A stretch of DNA of 64,000 nucleotides, taken from positions 558,001 through 622,000 of the forward strand of contig JADDMT010000005.1 in assembly GCA_021401465.1 (NCBI GenBank), written 5' to 3'. Of the stretch, positions 19,034-27,965 are shown in pieces. Each line of letters opens with the position of its first letter. Positions within the stretch are counted from its first letter, which is position 1. A program made the position numbers and the translations under genes. This DNA is from Teratosphaeria epicoccoides. Taxonomy: Eukaryota; Ascomycota; Dothideomycetes; Mycosphaerellales; Teratosphaeriaceae. The notes beneath the pieces were generated by a model. That model was not told the origin of the DNA, did not search any database, and worked only from the letters and a program-made list of their open reading frames with translations.

Positions 19034-20515
19034 ATGAACGCCGAACCAGTCGAGCAGTCAGATTCTAGTCATCCCTCCACCAATACCACCAACCGACATG
19101 CTGTCGCCATGAGTGCCACAAAGCGCTCGAGACAGCGACAGTCGGGTGCTGTTTCTACACCCGCATCGAAACGAATAAAGACGACCAATTCCACTCACGT
19201 GCCCGCTAACTCTGGACTGGCATTTCTGATCAACGAGAAAGCTCGCGCCGGTAAGGAATTGGATGCCAAGCTCACCAATGGCGTATCACGGTCGAAGACT
19301 TCGCGCATCGATGAGTCGCGTGCACAGGTGGCGGCGGACGATGCAGACGAGGATGGTGTGAATGTCAGGGCGGAAGACGTCATGGGTGAAGACGAGGACA
19401 GTGACAGTGAGGCTGACGAGGATGAGCAAGAAGCTGGAGCAGCAGATGGCGCTCAAGGACTATCGACGAATGGACATGTCTCTGACTCTGGAGGCGAGAA
19501 CGAGGCACATCTGGGTGCCAAGGATGACAGGATGGAAGATGTTGACGGCAAGGATGGTGATGAAGAAGCCGGAGAGCCATCATTTGGAGACATGCTGCAG
19601 GCAAGACATCCTGAAATCATCGATGTGCACGCCGACAATGCGAAGGAGGAAGCAACAGTGGTTCCGGCTTCCAAAACCGCCGCCCCGCTCTCTGGCACTT
19701 CGCTCGCTACAGTGGTGAAGCAGGCCTTGCGGACAAACGACAAAGACCAACTCGAAGCTTGTTTTGCGATCACAGATCTACCCAGCATCCGGACCTCGAT
19801 CCAAAGATTAGAGTCGCAGTATGCTGCCCAGCTGCTCCAACGACTCGCTGAGCGAATGTACAAGAAGCCAGGACGCGCTGGCACCCTGATGATCTGGGTA
19901 CAGTGGACATTGGTGACGCATGGTGGATACCTGAGCACACAGCCTGACATGGTGCGAGGGCTACGGTCCCTCTCGCAAGTGGTACGGGCTCGTGCGGGTG
20001 GTCTACAGCCACTGCTGCATCTCAAGGGCAAGCTCGATCTGCTCAATTCTCAGCTCGAGCTACGCCGGAATCTTCAGGCTGCCTCGAGAGCTGCGCAGAT
20101 ATCTGATGACAACGAGGATGCCGTCTTGTATGTAGACGGCCAGGATGACGATTGGTCTGATGACGAAGACGTCGATATGGACGGCGCTATGAGGCGCAAG
20201 TCGATTCAGATGCCGAAGCTCAAGGCACACGAGACAATCAATGTGGATGATTCCGAGGAAGAAGATCATAGCGGTGACGATATGCCCAATGGCGTTGCGC
20301 CAGAGGCGGAGGAGAGCGAAGAAGAGGACGAGGAGCGGCAAGCCATGTTCGATGACGAGGCTGGAGACACATCTAACGATGAAGGCGAGGACGAATCGGA
20401 CGACGACGGCGACACTGCACCGGAAACTGATGAAGACGAAGAGCCGTCCAATGACGACGAGAGCGAGCCTGAAATCAAGGCTCCGCAGCCCAAGACGCTG
20501 AGTCGGAAGCGCTGA
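19034..20515 (+). CDS. Utp12-domain small-subunit processome protein (Utp5/WDR43-like C-terminal type)
   Basis: It is a single exon of 494 residues from ATG 19034 (MNAEPVEQSD...). An in-frame ATG at about 19109 (MSATKRSRQRQS...) is an alternative. A basic N-terminus and an acidic linker precede a helical Utp12/Dip2-type domain (about 215-360, TSLATVVKQALRTNDKDQLE and LMIWVQWTLVTHGGYLS). A long Asp/Glu/Ser-rich tail ends in SRKR. Family knowledge: Utp12 domains occur at the C-termini of WD40 proteins of the t-UTP/UtpA and UtpB complexes that assemble on 35S pre-rRNA. Here no WD40 repeats precede the domain, as in some filamentous-fungal members. Whether it is the orthologue of Utp5, Utp9 or WDR43 cannot be decided by eye. 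Confidence 0.8.
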   Translation: MNAEPVEQSDSSHPSTNTTNRHAVAMSATKRSRQRQSGAVSTPASKRIKTTNSTHVPANSGLAFLINEKARAGKELDAKLTNGVSRSKTSRIDESRAQVAADDADEDGVNVRAEDVMGEDEDSDSEADEDEQEAGAADGAQGLSTNGHVSDSGGENEAHLGAKDDRMEDVDGKDGDEEAGEPSFGDMLQARHPEIIDVHADNAKEEATVVPASKTAAPLSGTSLATVVKQALRTNDKDQLEACFAITDLPSIRTSIQRLESQYAAQLLQRLAERMYKKPGRAGTLMIWVQWTLVTHGGYLSTQPDMVRGLRSLSQVVRARAGGLQPLLHLKGKLDLLNSQLELRRNLQAASRAAQISDDNEDAVLYVDGQDDDWSDDEDVDMDGAMRRKSIQMPKLKAHETINVDDSEEEDHSGDDMPNGVAPEAEESEEEDEERQAMFDDEAGDTSNDEGEDESDDDGDTAPETDEDEEPSNDDESEPEIKAPQPKTLSRKR

Positions 20516-21109
20516 GACAGATCCCGGCCACGGATGGTGAGTGTATAACATTGACACTTATCTTAGTGGCGTGGCGTTAGAGTTCAAAATGTGGGGAGCG
20601 AGGTATACTGAGATGTTGCGTTTGAGCGCTTGGTGTAGAGGACTGCATACTTTGCATGATACCCGCAGCTTCGGCTGTCCGCGCAGAGTCGCTTTACTGA
20701 GATATGTTGCATAGCGAGGACGTATCATGACTACGACTTTGCCTCGTGTACCGACGCTCACTGTCTTGAACTCCAACGGCGGCTCAGACATGTCTTGCTC
20801 TGCATTGCCGACGACTTACTATTAAAGAGTCGTTGACTTCTCTCTACTTGCAATCTCTTTTCTTCTCTGGTTGCATGATTGACATGGGGCGATGACGTCC
20901 CTTTGGAGCTTGGTGACTACTGACAATGCCCTTGTACAGGTGCAGAGAATCCGTGCCTCTTTGTTGGCACAAAGCCACGATGCGTCTTTGCGCCAGATCG
21001 TCGCCCTCGATATAAGAGATTGTGAGCTCGACGTCAAAGCAAACGCATCCGCGCAAAGTCACTGCGAATACGAGAGAAAAGGGCAGGAACCCATCACTTC
21101 GTTCACACA
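20516..21109. other. Intergenic
   Basis: This holds the 3' flank of the Utp12-domain gene and the 5' flank of the gene at 21110. A GTGAGT...TTGAC...TTAG stretch just after the stop (about 20537-20566) resembles an intron but is only about 30 nt long, probably too short to splice. Confidence 0.4.
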
Positions 21110-21751
21110 ATGTCTGGCAAAGCGCCTCGGCCCTCTGACTGGTTCAAACCGAGGGCTGGTCCTCCGCCAACATCCTCCGGCCGGCAGCAACCCACCAGCT
21201 CCTCGCCCCAATATTCAACGGTCCGGATGCATGAGGCTGAGCAAGATCGACGTCACGACAGCGCCGTCGACCCAGCTTGGCAAGACGTGAGCTTGGACGA
21301 CGACTTGCTCATCACGCATCAGGAGATGGCAAGGAAGAATTCCCTCGACTTCTTCAGCGCAGCCGTCGGCGATCGTCCAGTGTCCTGGCAAGCACCACGG
21401 TGGTCGACCGCTAACGGCGGCGGTAAAGGTATCGCTGGTCCGAGCAGGCCTCCACCACGCCCGGCTAGCTCTGCCGTCGCGAAGCCAGAGAACCAGCCTG
21501 ACGTTGCGCGCAAGGATTCGTTCTCGATGGTGCTGGATCTGGCTAAGGAGCTGGAAATTACGGCTGAGCAGCAGAGGCCACAGCAGCCGGTGTATCCTTT
21601 GCCTGGTCCACCGCGGAAGCCTGGGCCGAGCCGTTGTCGGCAGGGAATTGGTCCTGGGTCGGAGATGGAGCTGCCGCATTTGATAGCGAGGTCTAGTGGC
21701 CGGACGGCGAATGGACCTAGGACGCCGCCCCTGGCACGACTTTTGCGGTGA
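21110..21751 (+). CDS. Unrecognised disordered protein
   Basis: It is a single exon of 213 residues from an ATG in good context (ACACAATGTC). The protein is rich in Pro, Ser, Arg and Gly and begins MSGKAPRPSDWFKPRAGPPP. A short, more ordered stretch (about 75-90, LDFFSAAVGDRPVSWQAPRW) could bind a partner. I recognise no domain. The length and clean ATG-to-stop frame favour a real gene over chance. Confidence 0.6.
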   Translation: MSGKAPRPSDWFKPRAGPPPTSSGRQQPTSSSPQYSTVRMHEAEQDRRHDSAVDPAWQDVSLDDDLLITHQEMARKNSLDFFSAAVGDRPVSWQAPRWSTANGGGKGIAGPSRPPPRPASSAVAKPENQPDVARKDSFSMVLDLAKELEITAEQQRPQQPVYPLPGPPRKPGPSRCRQGIGPGSEMELPHLIARSSGRTANGPRTPPLARLLR

Positions 21752-21864
21752 TCTGTTTGTTTGTTGGAAGAGTCTGCGTTGAGCGCAGCGTTAGATGATA
21801 TAGTAAGTTGTAATGACCCATACTTGAGAAGCATTCGCTGCCCTTTTCAATGACCCTGTCGACC

Positions 21865-22783
21865 ATGCGATTCGTCTCAGCCGCTTTGGCTTGTGTGAGC
21901 TCGTGACCGAGTCACACCGGACAATCGGTCATTCCAACTTCCTTGGTTGCATTACACGCATTTCTGGTCCTTATAATTCTCGACACACGTTCAATATACA
22001 CACTACAGGCTACTCCTCCGTGTTAGGATCACAACGGCCCAACAATGCTTTTTCCCCAGCTTTTCCGGCACCCATCACCTCTGAATACCTCGTTGGACAC
22101 GAGATGCTTTTGAAGGGCTACAATGCTCTGACTTGATCTGCCAGGCCCTGCTGTAAAGTTTACACATCTGCCAGTCCCCGGTCGGACTCTTCTTTCCAAG
22201 ACACCAGATCACTTCAAGCTCCTTCCGGCTTCAATACTAGCAAAAGCTTGTCGTCCTTCGCGACAACCCTCCCCTTGCATACATTCACTGATCTCATAAT
22301 ACCGGCTGGCCTCAGTGTTGATGCCTATCGGGTGTACGTACTGGCGGGTCCTTCGGCAATCGCTGGATACATGTGGGGCGTGGCACTGGGAAAGATCTGT
22401 ATGATCCATGGCACGTGTTGCCACCAGGCAGCCAGTGCTGGCTAAACGACGTCGATGGTGAGCATCCAGACTCTCCAAGGTTTGGGGAGATGCAGGCCAG
22501 ATTGCCGGATGTCTTGCGCATTGGATATGTGCCGCGCACGACGACAGTTCCAGACCCACTGAATTTCTTTGAGGACTCCCGTACGGCTCCAGACTCTCTT
22601 TCTCCGCCCATTGACGACTCCTTGGAGGTTGCGTACATCAGAGACGACGTTTGGGACGCTGTCGCTCCGGCATACGTGCCTCACAGGCCCCCGAAGCCTG
22701 CCAGCGAGGAGGCTGTTGGTCAGCAAGAATCGCCTACCGTCCATATCTCGATTGTGATTTGGGCCGATTTTGTGGGTATCTAG
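21865..22783 (+). CDS. Possible multi-exon gene for a secreted protein (structure unresolved)
   Basis: An ATG at 21865 (also 21850, in frame) begins MRFVSAALAC, like a signal peptide, followed at once by a GTGAGC donor. Downstream, two frames look protein-like. One runs at about 22144-22444 (with PCCKVYTSASPRSDSSF), just after a CTGACTTGATCTGCCAG branch-plus-acceptor. A second runs at about 22390-22783 (PPGSQCWLNDVDGEHPDSPR). I could not join all pieces with good splice sites in one frame. It may be a real gene with unusual sites or a decayed one. No family is recognised. Confidence 0.25.
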
Positions 22784-23578
22784 CTCTTTCAAACATGTGT
22801 ATTGGAGGGTTCCTGTAGGAATCATGCTGACTTTTTAGAAATGGATGGGCGCACATACACACTGTTCCACTCCACTACGCCTGTATTTTTTTGAAGTCGA
22901 TTTTGCATGAAATGCTTTACCACAGCTCAACTGGAAAGAGAGCCCAACGACTGATCGTGTCGCGAATGGACTTTATTGCCTGCATCAACATCCGTCTGCT
23001 GGAAATGAAGGCGGCCCCCGAAACAGGACATCGCTAGAGCCTGGCTTCCAATGTTCTGCTGCCGAACCAGGTCACGATCAGACGCAGCGCCAACGCAGCT
23101 CGCGGACTGCGGAAACGATGGATGTATCGTGAGAAGCTTGTCTTACAGACGCAGCATGCGCCGCAGACGACTCTAACAAGGCATTCTGCTGGACGTGAAT
23201 CGATTCTTGTATGCTTTTGTATGCTCACACAGGTTGGCAATGCATCTCAATGGCCGTGCAATACTATGCTTGCTTGCATGTAAGTAGGGCTTTACTCCGA
23301 CTCCTCATTGATGTCGGCATCACACAGTCACGTATTCACGAAATACTCGTTGCATTTCGACGAACACCAGTTGAGAAGCTCAACAGTATCCTGCGGGCCA
23401 GGACTTCACTTGCAAAGCAATCACAAGAACTCAACGGACGTGAGTGTATCGACGAACATTCATATACTTCCTGAAGGCGTTAGAAACACTTTCCGCCTCA
23501 AAAACCCGGGAGCCGCAAGTCTTCCTGTCCCGAACACCTTTGTCGTTGAGAGGGAACGTGGTTTGAGGCACAGACAAA
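22784..23578. other. Intergenic, no feature seen
   Basis: About 0.8 kb with short frames only. I see no family likeness, tRNA or repeat. Confidence 0.4.
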
Positions 23579-24106
23579 ATGTCGTCAGTCTACTCTCAGC
23601 CTTTGGGATTTCATGACCCTTCCGCCATCGACTGGCTCAATTTCGAGAACCGATGGCCAGCGACCATCGATGATCTACAGCCCGAGTACGATTTCACGAA
23701 GATCTCAGAAGACCTTGGGGAGTCACCAGAAGGAAATGGCCAGCTTCCGGAGTCGCAACAAGTATCTCACTTTGAGATCAATGGGGACAGTGCAGAACAA
23801 CAAGCGTACACACGGTCCGCCACTCCCGAAGCGTCGCTGAACTACGGTCTCGTTGTGCGCAAGACTCGGAATCACTTGAACGCTGTGGCTCCTGCTTTGA
23901 CGAAGAGCAAATCCATGGTGCGGTCTGTTTCCAGCAGCCTGCGTAAGACCTCGGCGAAGGTGTTCCGCAGCGCAAGTGACGGGTCGAGGAAAAGGAAGCG
24001 GGAGGCAGTCTACGGGATCGAGGACGCTGCGAGAAAGTACGGCGCCGCGATAGGATTGGGCGATAAGTACTTTCTCGCTGGAGTTGTGCCCTTCGAGGGC
24101 ACGTAG
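23579..24106 (+). CDS. Unrecognised 175-residue protein
   Basis: It is a single exon from ATG 23579 (ACAAAATGTCG). The N-terminal third looks globular (LGFHDPSAIDWLNFENRW). The C-terminal half is basic and serine-rich (SMVRSVSSSLRKTSAKVFR, then SRKRKRE), which could be a nuclear localisation signal. It ends shortly after GDKYFLAGVVPFEGT. No domain is recognised. Confidence 0.55.
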   Translation: MSSVYSQPLGFHDPSAIDWLNFENRWPATIDDLQPEYDFTKISEDLGESPEGNGQLPESQQVSHFEINGDSAEQQAYTRSATPEASLNYGLVVRKTRNHLNAVAPALTKSKSMVRSVSSSLRKTSAKVFRSASDGSRKRKREAVYGIEDAARKYGAAIGLGDKYFLAGVVPFEGT

Positions 24107-24283
24107 GCACGCAAGAGAGCGAGGATCGGGAGCTCTTGCTCGTTGGCTTCTTGCATGTAATTGATATCAAAGCATCATTTGTGACCGTCTCTGCTTGCAT
24201 GTTTCATCGAAATTCCATCATCTTGCCAATCGTGTCTCCAGTGCACCCACAATGTTCAGGAGCATCATTGACTTCAACACAGA

Positions 24284-24995
24284 TCAGGGATCCATCGGGT
24301 GGTCAGGCAGGACAGTCTGGTCACGCAGTGGAAGTGACCGGCGACGCAGTGCACCGAACGCTTCAGAATCGTCGTCATCAGCGTCAGCCGAAGTGGCTAA
24401 TTTGATGGTCTTCGAAAAGACTGGCAACTCATTCGCCAGCCAGTCCTCTTCTAGGTCTTCAAGATGGCGTATGAGCACATCACAGGGCAGTGACAACATG
24501 CGTAATGACTTCAATGCCGTCAGATCTGCGAGCGGGCCTGGAACAGCATCGAGTCCATCAGGAGGTTCAGCCATTTGCGGCCTCAAGACCAAATTTCTCA
24601 GTGTCTTCCTTCGCATAGCGCTGTAAAGCTGCACCGATGCCGATCCAGTCCAGTTTGGAGTGCCAACGACTGCGATCCCCAATCTACGGAGAGGTTTTCT
24701 GATTGCGGGCAAAGGGACTCGAAAGCGGTGGCGTCCAGTATTGATGCTTCGAAATATGCACGTCTAAGCGAAATATGCAGAGGCAGTGTAAGAAAGAACT
24801 GCTCATTGCACGCAACCATGGGGCCTCGAAACGTCCTCATAGCAGGCAGTGCCAGAAGATCTCGGAATCCTGACATATCCGCCGTGTACTCCGTGTCTGC
24901 ATGAGACATTCTGACTCTAGTTAATTGTCGAAGGGGTATGGATGGAGCTTCATGCGATCTGGCTTCGAGAGCTTCGCGAACGGCTGCTATGTAGA
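24284..24995 (-). pseudogene. Decayed leucine-rich (F-box/LRR-like) protein gene
   Basis: Read on the minus strand, the pieces are consecutive but in three frames. First comes a stretch with PLRQLTRVRMSHADTEY, then LLALPAMRTFRGPMVACNEQ and FEASILDATAFESL. A short piece follows in another frame (LDWIGIGAALQRYAK). A third frame gives KTLRNLVLRPQM and then LTALKSLRMLSLPCDVLIRH to a stop at 24284. The regularly spaced leucines and the order of motifs resemble fungal F-box-associated leucine-rich proteins. At least two frame changes fall within about 60 bp (24600-24670), with no splice sites to explain them. I infer a frameshifted relic; sequencing error is the alternative. Confidence 0.5.
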
Positions 24996-25024
24996 TATTG
25001 TGTACTTAATGGGGAAGGTATCTT

Positions 25025-25300
25025 TTATTTCCTACGCCTGTAAGTTGGTGCAAAGCCAATTCGTCAAGGCTATCTCTGCATCTCCGATACTCACGTCATG
25101 CCAGACGTCAAATGCTCTTTGAGCTGCGCCGACAATGCCAACCCTTCTGCACTGGCCTGAAAGCTTGCCAAGAGAGCCGGTATCGGTGGTGAAGGTTCAA
25201 CAGGCACCACTGCAGGGTCGTCTTCTGTATCGGAGGTGCCTGTCCGAAGCTCTTGGACCAAAGCTGCATTATCCGGATGCTGAATAATGCTGGTTGGCAT
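25025..25300 (-). CDS. Small 72-residue protein with a short last exon
   Basis: Exon 1 is 25300-25095 and exon 2 is 25037-25025. The 57-nt intron has donor GTGAGT and acceptor CAACTTACAG. The spliced product ends TSGMTRRK; without splicing it stops two codons after the splice site, at nearly the same length. The protein is acidic and proline-rich in the middle (DTEDDPAVVPVEPSPPIP) and ends with a likely helix (SAQLKEHLTSG). No family is recognised. Good splice signals favour a real gene. Confidence 0.45.
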
Positions 25301-25927
25301 GGTAGTTAATGGATGCGGGGATTCGCGACGTTCAATGGAGAATGAAGTCTGCTCAGCGACATCCGTGCTTGCGGCCTGAGAGTGCTGACAGCAGCTCTAA
25401 GGGTGGCGTGGCATACTCCGCCGGTGATACAGGCACCGAGACCAACGTAATATTGCACTGTCGATGATGCCGCGGTCGTGCGATGCAACGTCGATATACA
25501 TCGGAGACAATGGTGTTGGTGTTGGGTCTCGGATCACTGTTGGCGTATCAGACTACGAGAGGGTGTGGCAAATGACAATGGTTCATCCTCTCAAGAATCC
25601 TTCGACAAAGCTTCAATGTTCCACGCCGCGAACAGTCTGTGATGTTGTTCAATGCTTGCATGATGCCTTCGTCACATCCACCTAAGACTGTCAAACTTAG
25701 GGCCCAAGCTCTTATACATCACTGAGGGACCTAGGTAGCAGGATCAACAGGACAGTAATTTTGGCTACAACCACAGAGTCGCGCAGAATTTCTGATACGA
25801 AGGTCAGGTCTGCTGCTTGCGGACTCTCGTTGCGGAGTCTCGAATCATCCGATCTCTCACTCAAGCATCATCTCTCAGCATAGTATCATTGCAGCTGGGG
25901 TGCCCATTCTGATCCCTCATGCTTTTG
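25301..25927. other. Intergenic, no feature seen
   Basis: Only short frames are present on both strands. No RNA gene or repeat is recognised. Confidence 0.35.
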
Positions 25928-26128
25928 TCAACTTTCAAAGCCATGCCTGCTGGCTGCTTGCGTACGGTCTAAGTAGAGGACAGGCGTCATTGACGAAACA
26001 GCGAATTTGGCAATTGACTGTTCAGGGACCACGACCTTCACCAAGGCAGCTGCGAATGTTCTAGCGATCCGTTGAGCGATGGTCGGACGGACCCATTTGA
26101 GCGGGGATGGTTCTGTCACTGCTGCCAT
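25928..26128 (-). CDS. Possible 66-residue small protein
   Basis: It starts in a strong context (GCCATGGC) and reads MAAVTEPSPLKWVRPTIAQR, then a mildly hydrophobic helix (TFAAALVKVVV). It is short and has no family likeness. It may be a first exon, or spurious. Confidence 0.25.
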   Translation of the reverse strand: MAAVTEPSPLKWVRPTIAQRIARTFAAALVKVVVPEQSIAKFAVSSMTPVLYLDRTQAASRHGFES

Positions 26129-26584
26129 GGCGTGGTGCGAATGAGGTGGTCAACAGGGACCGGTTGCAATTGGCATGACTAAGCAAGTGTCCTTAGCGCC
26201 AGCATCGGGTCCACAAAGCACAAGTCACTGTATGCAGCAGATCCGCTAGTATGTGTCGCCGCTAATGGTGGGAGTACCTAGAGAAAGTCTGCTTTCAAGC
26301 CTGCTCGTCATCGTGGATCGGAAGCCGCATATATGGGGAGCAATAAGCATGGCTCCGGAGAGATTGGAAGATTACCATCGTTGAATGCCCTGTAGCGGGA
26401 CTGAAGAGAAACAAGCTTACTTCAATTACAATGAGGCTTGCCAGTGGGCGAAATCGCTGATGGACAAATATGCCTTGGCTGACACTGCACACATAGAATT
26501 CCGATCGACCAAAGCACCACCAACACCCTCAACGGTGACAACGCACGCGGTACTAAACGACAGTACATCACCTCCGTCATCTTT

Positions 26585-26938
26585 TCAGCACACTTCAACC
26601 GCACCAACACCAGGCACCTTCCTGCTTATCGTCTCCCACTGCTCTCTCGTGCCCTCCCAACGCTCACCATCTTCACCAAAATACCCTTCCGAGATGAGAA
26701 GCCTGATGTAGGCTATATCCTTCTCCTTGCGCTCAGCAACCTTACGGCGCTGACGCTCCTGTTGGTAGATTCTGCGCTCGTGGTCGCGCTCCTGCTGTTG
26801 GAGGCGGCGAAATTCTTGCACAGCACGCTGTTCGTCGAACCATCCCATCAGATGTGGGTGATGGTCAAGGTTAGGGCAGTTGCTCATTGGTGTGCAGGCG
26901 ATGCTCGAAAGCATGGTCATGATCGCTGGTGCGTGCAT
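26585..26938 (-). CDS. Possible small coiled-coil protein
   Basis: The frame gives 117 residues from ATG 26938. The middle is strongly helical and charged (EFRRLQQQERDHERRIYQQE), followed by KEKDIAYIRLLISEGYFGED, which looks coding. Its start overlaps the end of a 61-codon minus-strand frame (27102-26917, MSGFLDFHNNTLITRVLHQL...) in a different frame. The two may be pieces of one gene split by a frameshift or an unseen intron; no canonical splice pair joins them. A plus-strand frame at 26385-26711 overlaps the 3' end and is less convincing. Confidence 0.4.
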   Translation of the reverse strand: MHAPAIMTMLSSIACTPMSNCPNLDHHPHLMGWFDEQRAVQEFRRLQQQERDHERRIYQQERQRRKVAERKEKDIAYIRLLISEGYFGEDGERWEGTREQWETISRKVPGVGAVEVC

Positions 26939-27102
26939 TTTGCGATCGGTGGTGAGAGTGCTCGCAAGTCGTTGATCGCTGGTGCTTGCGAGTCTATTGA
27001 CTCGGTTGCCTCGGTTGCCTGTTGCTGTGGAGCGGCAGCGTGAAGTTGGTGCAGAACTCTGGTGATGAGTGTGTTGTTATGAAAGTCCAGGAAGCCCGAC
27101 AT

Positions 27103-27965
27103 GGCTGGGCATTTTTCTTATAGATATTACAGCTCGAGCAGAAAGTCTGTTGCAGCTGCTGAGCAAATGCTTATGATCCTGAACGAGAATGGAGATTTTT
27201 GCTGATGTTTCTCCTGTGCTCGCGGTGTCCAACCACTGATAATCTCATGGAACATGACCACCAACTGGCGCCTCTGCGACTGGTCAGCAGCATGAGATCT
27301 GCTGGAGAACATGACCTTTACGTTGGTGCGACCATAGGGACAGGCACATAATCTTAATCAAGGTAAAATCGTGAATCTCCTCATGCCTTTATCTTTATAG
27401 ACCGTACGCGGCGTGAATCAATGCCATGGAGGGCTAGTTCTCTGACTCAGCAAATCCCCAAACCTGGGCTGTTGGGATAGCTGCAAACACACAGCTCCCA
27501 GATGTCCGTGAAGAAGGCAAGATAATCCCGGAAGAAAACGGATAGAGTGGCACCCGGGCAGTGTGGACGACTTGTATATGTGTACGCGCCATCTCTGCTA
27601 GACCTGCCGGAAGTGTGTGCGACGTCAGGTAGTAAGCTGCAACCAAAGTTGACTCTCCAACCTTCACAACGAAACGTAGAAAAGAAGCATCAGTAGAACA
27701 CGACACAAGCAGATGTCAGGGTGATGGTCAGGGTGATGGTTAGGATGACGGTCAGTGTGATGACTGATTGTACATTGAGAGGGAAACTGTGGAAGTTCGA
27801 CCGCCATTAGCGGCCGTAACAAGACACCAATCGGAGCTCTCCCTTCTAATCGTTCTTATCGCCACGCGCTAGGCGACTACTCCCAGAAGAGAATGTTGAA
27901 TGTGCGATTTTCAGACAGCGACTTTGGTTTATAATACGCACGCTCTGCGCAACACCGAGTCCAAG
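27103..27965. other. Intergenic upstream of RRP12
   Basis: This is the promoter side of RRP12. It contains a 12-bp tandem repeat (27715-27762). A minus-strand frame at 27434-27706 starts with GTG, not ATG, and is not called. Confidence 0.45.
27715..27762. repeat. 12-bp tandem repeat, four copies
   Basis: Two perfect units of GTCAGGGTGATG are followed by two diverged units (GTTAGGATGACG and GTCAGTGTGATG). They lie about 200 bp upstream of the RRP12 ATG. Confidence 0.85.

Noticed and set aside
20537..20566. GTGAGT...TTGAC...TTAG just after the Utp12-gene stop.
   Set aside because: It is only about 30 nt, shorter than any convincing intron in the window, and no coding change would result.
27434..27706. 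90-codon minus-strand frame.
   Set aside because: It begins with GTG rather than ATG and shows no recognisable domain or splice context.
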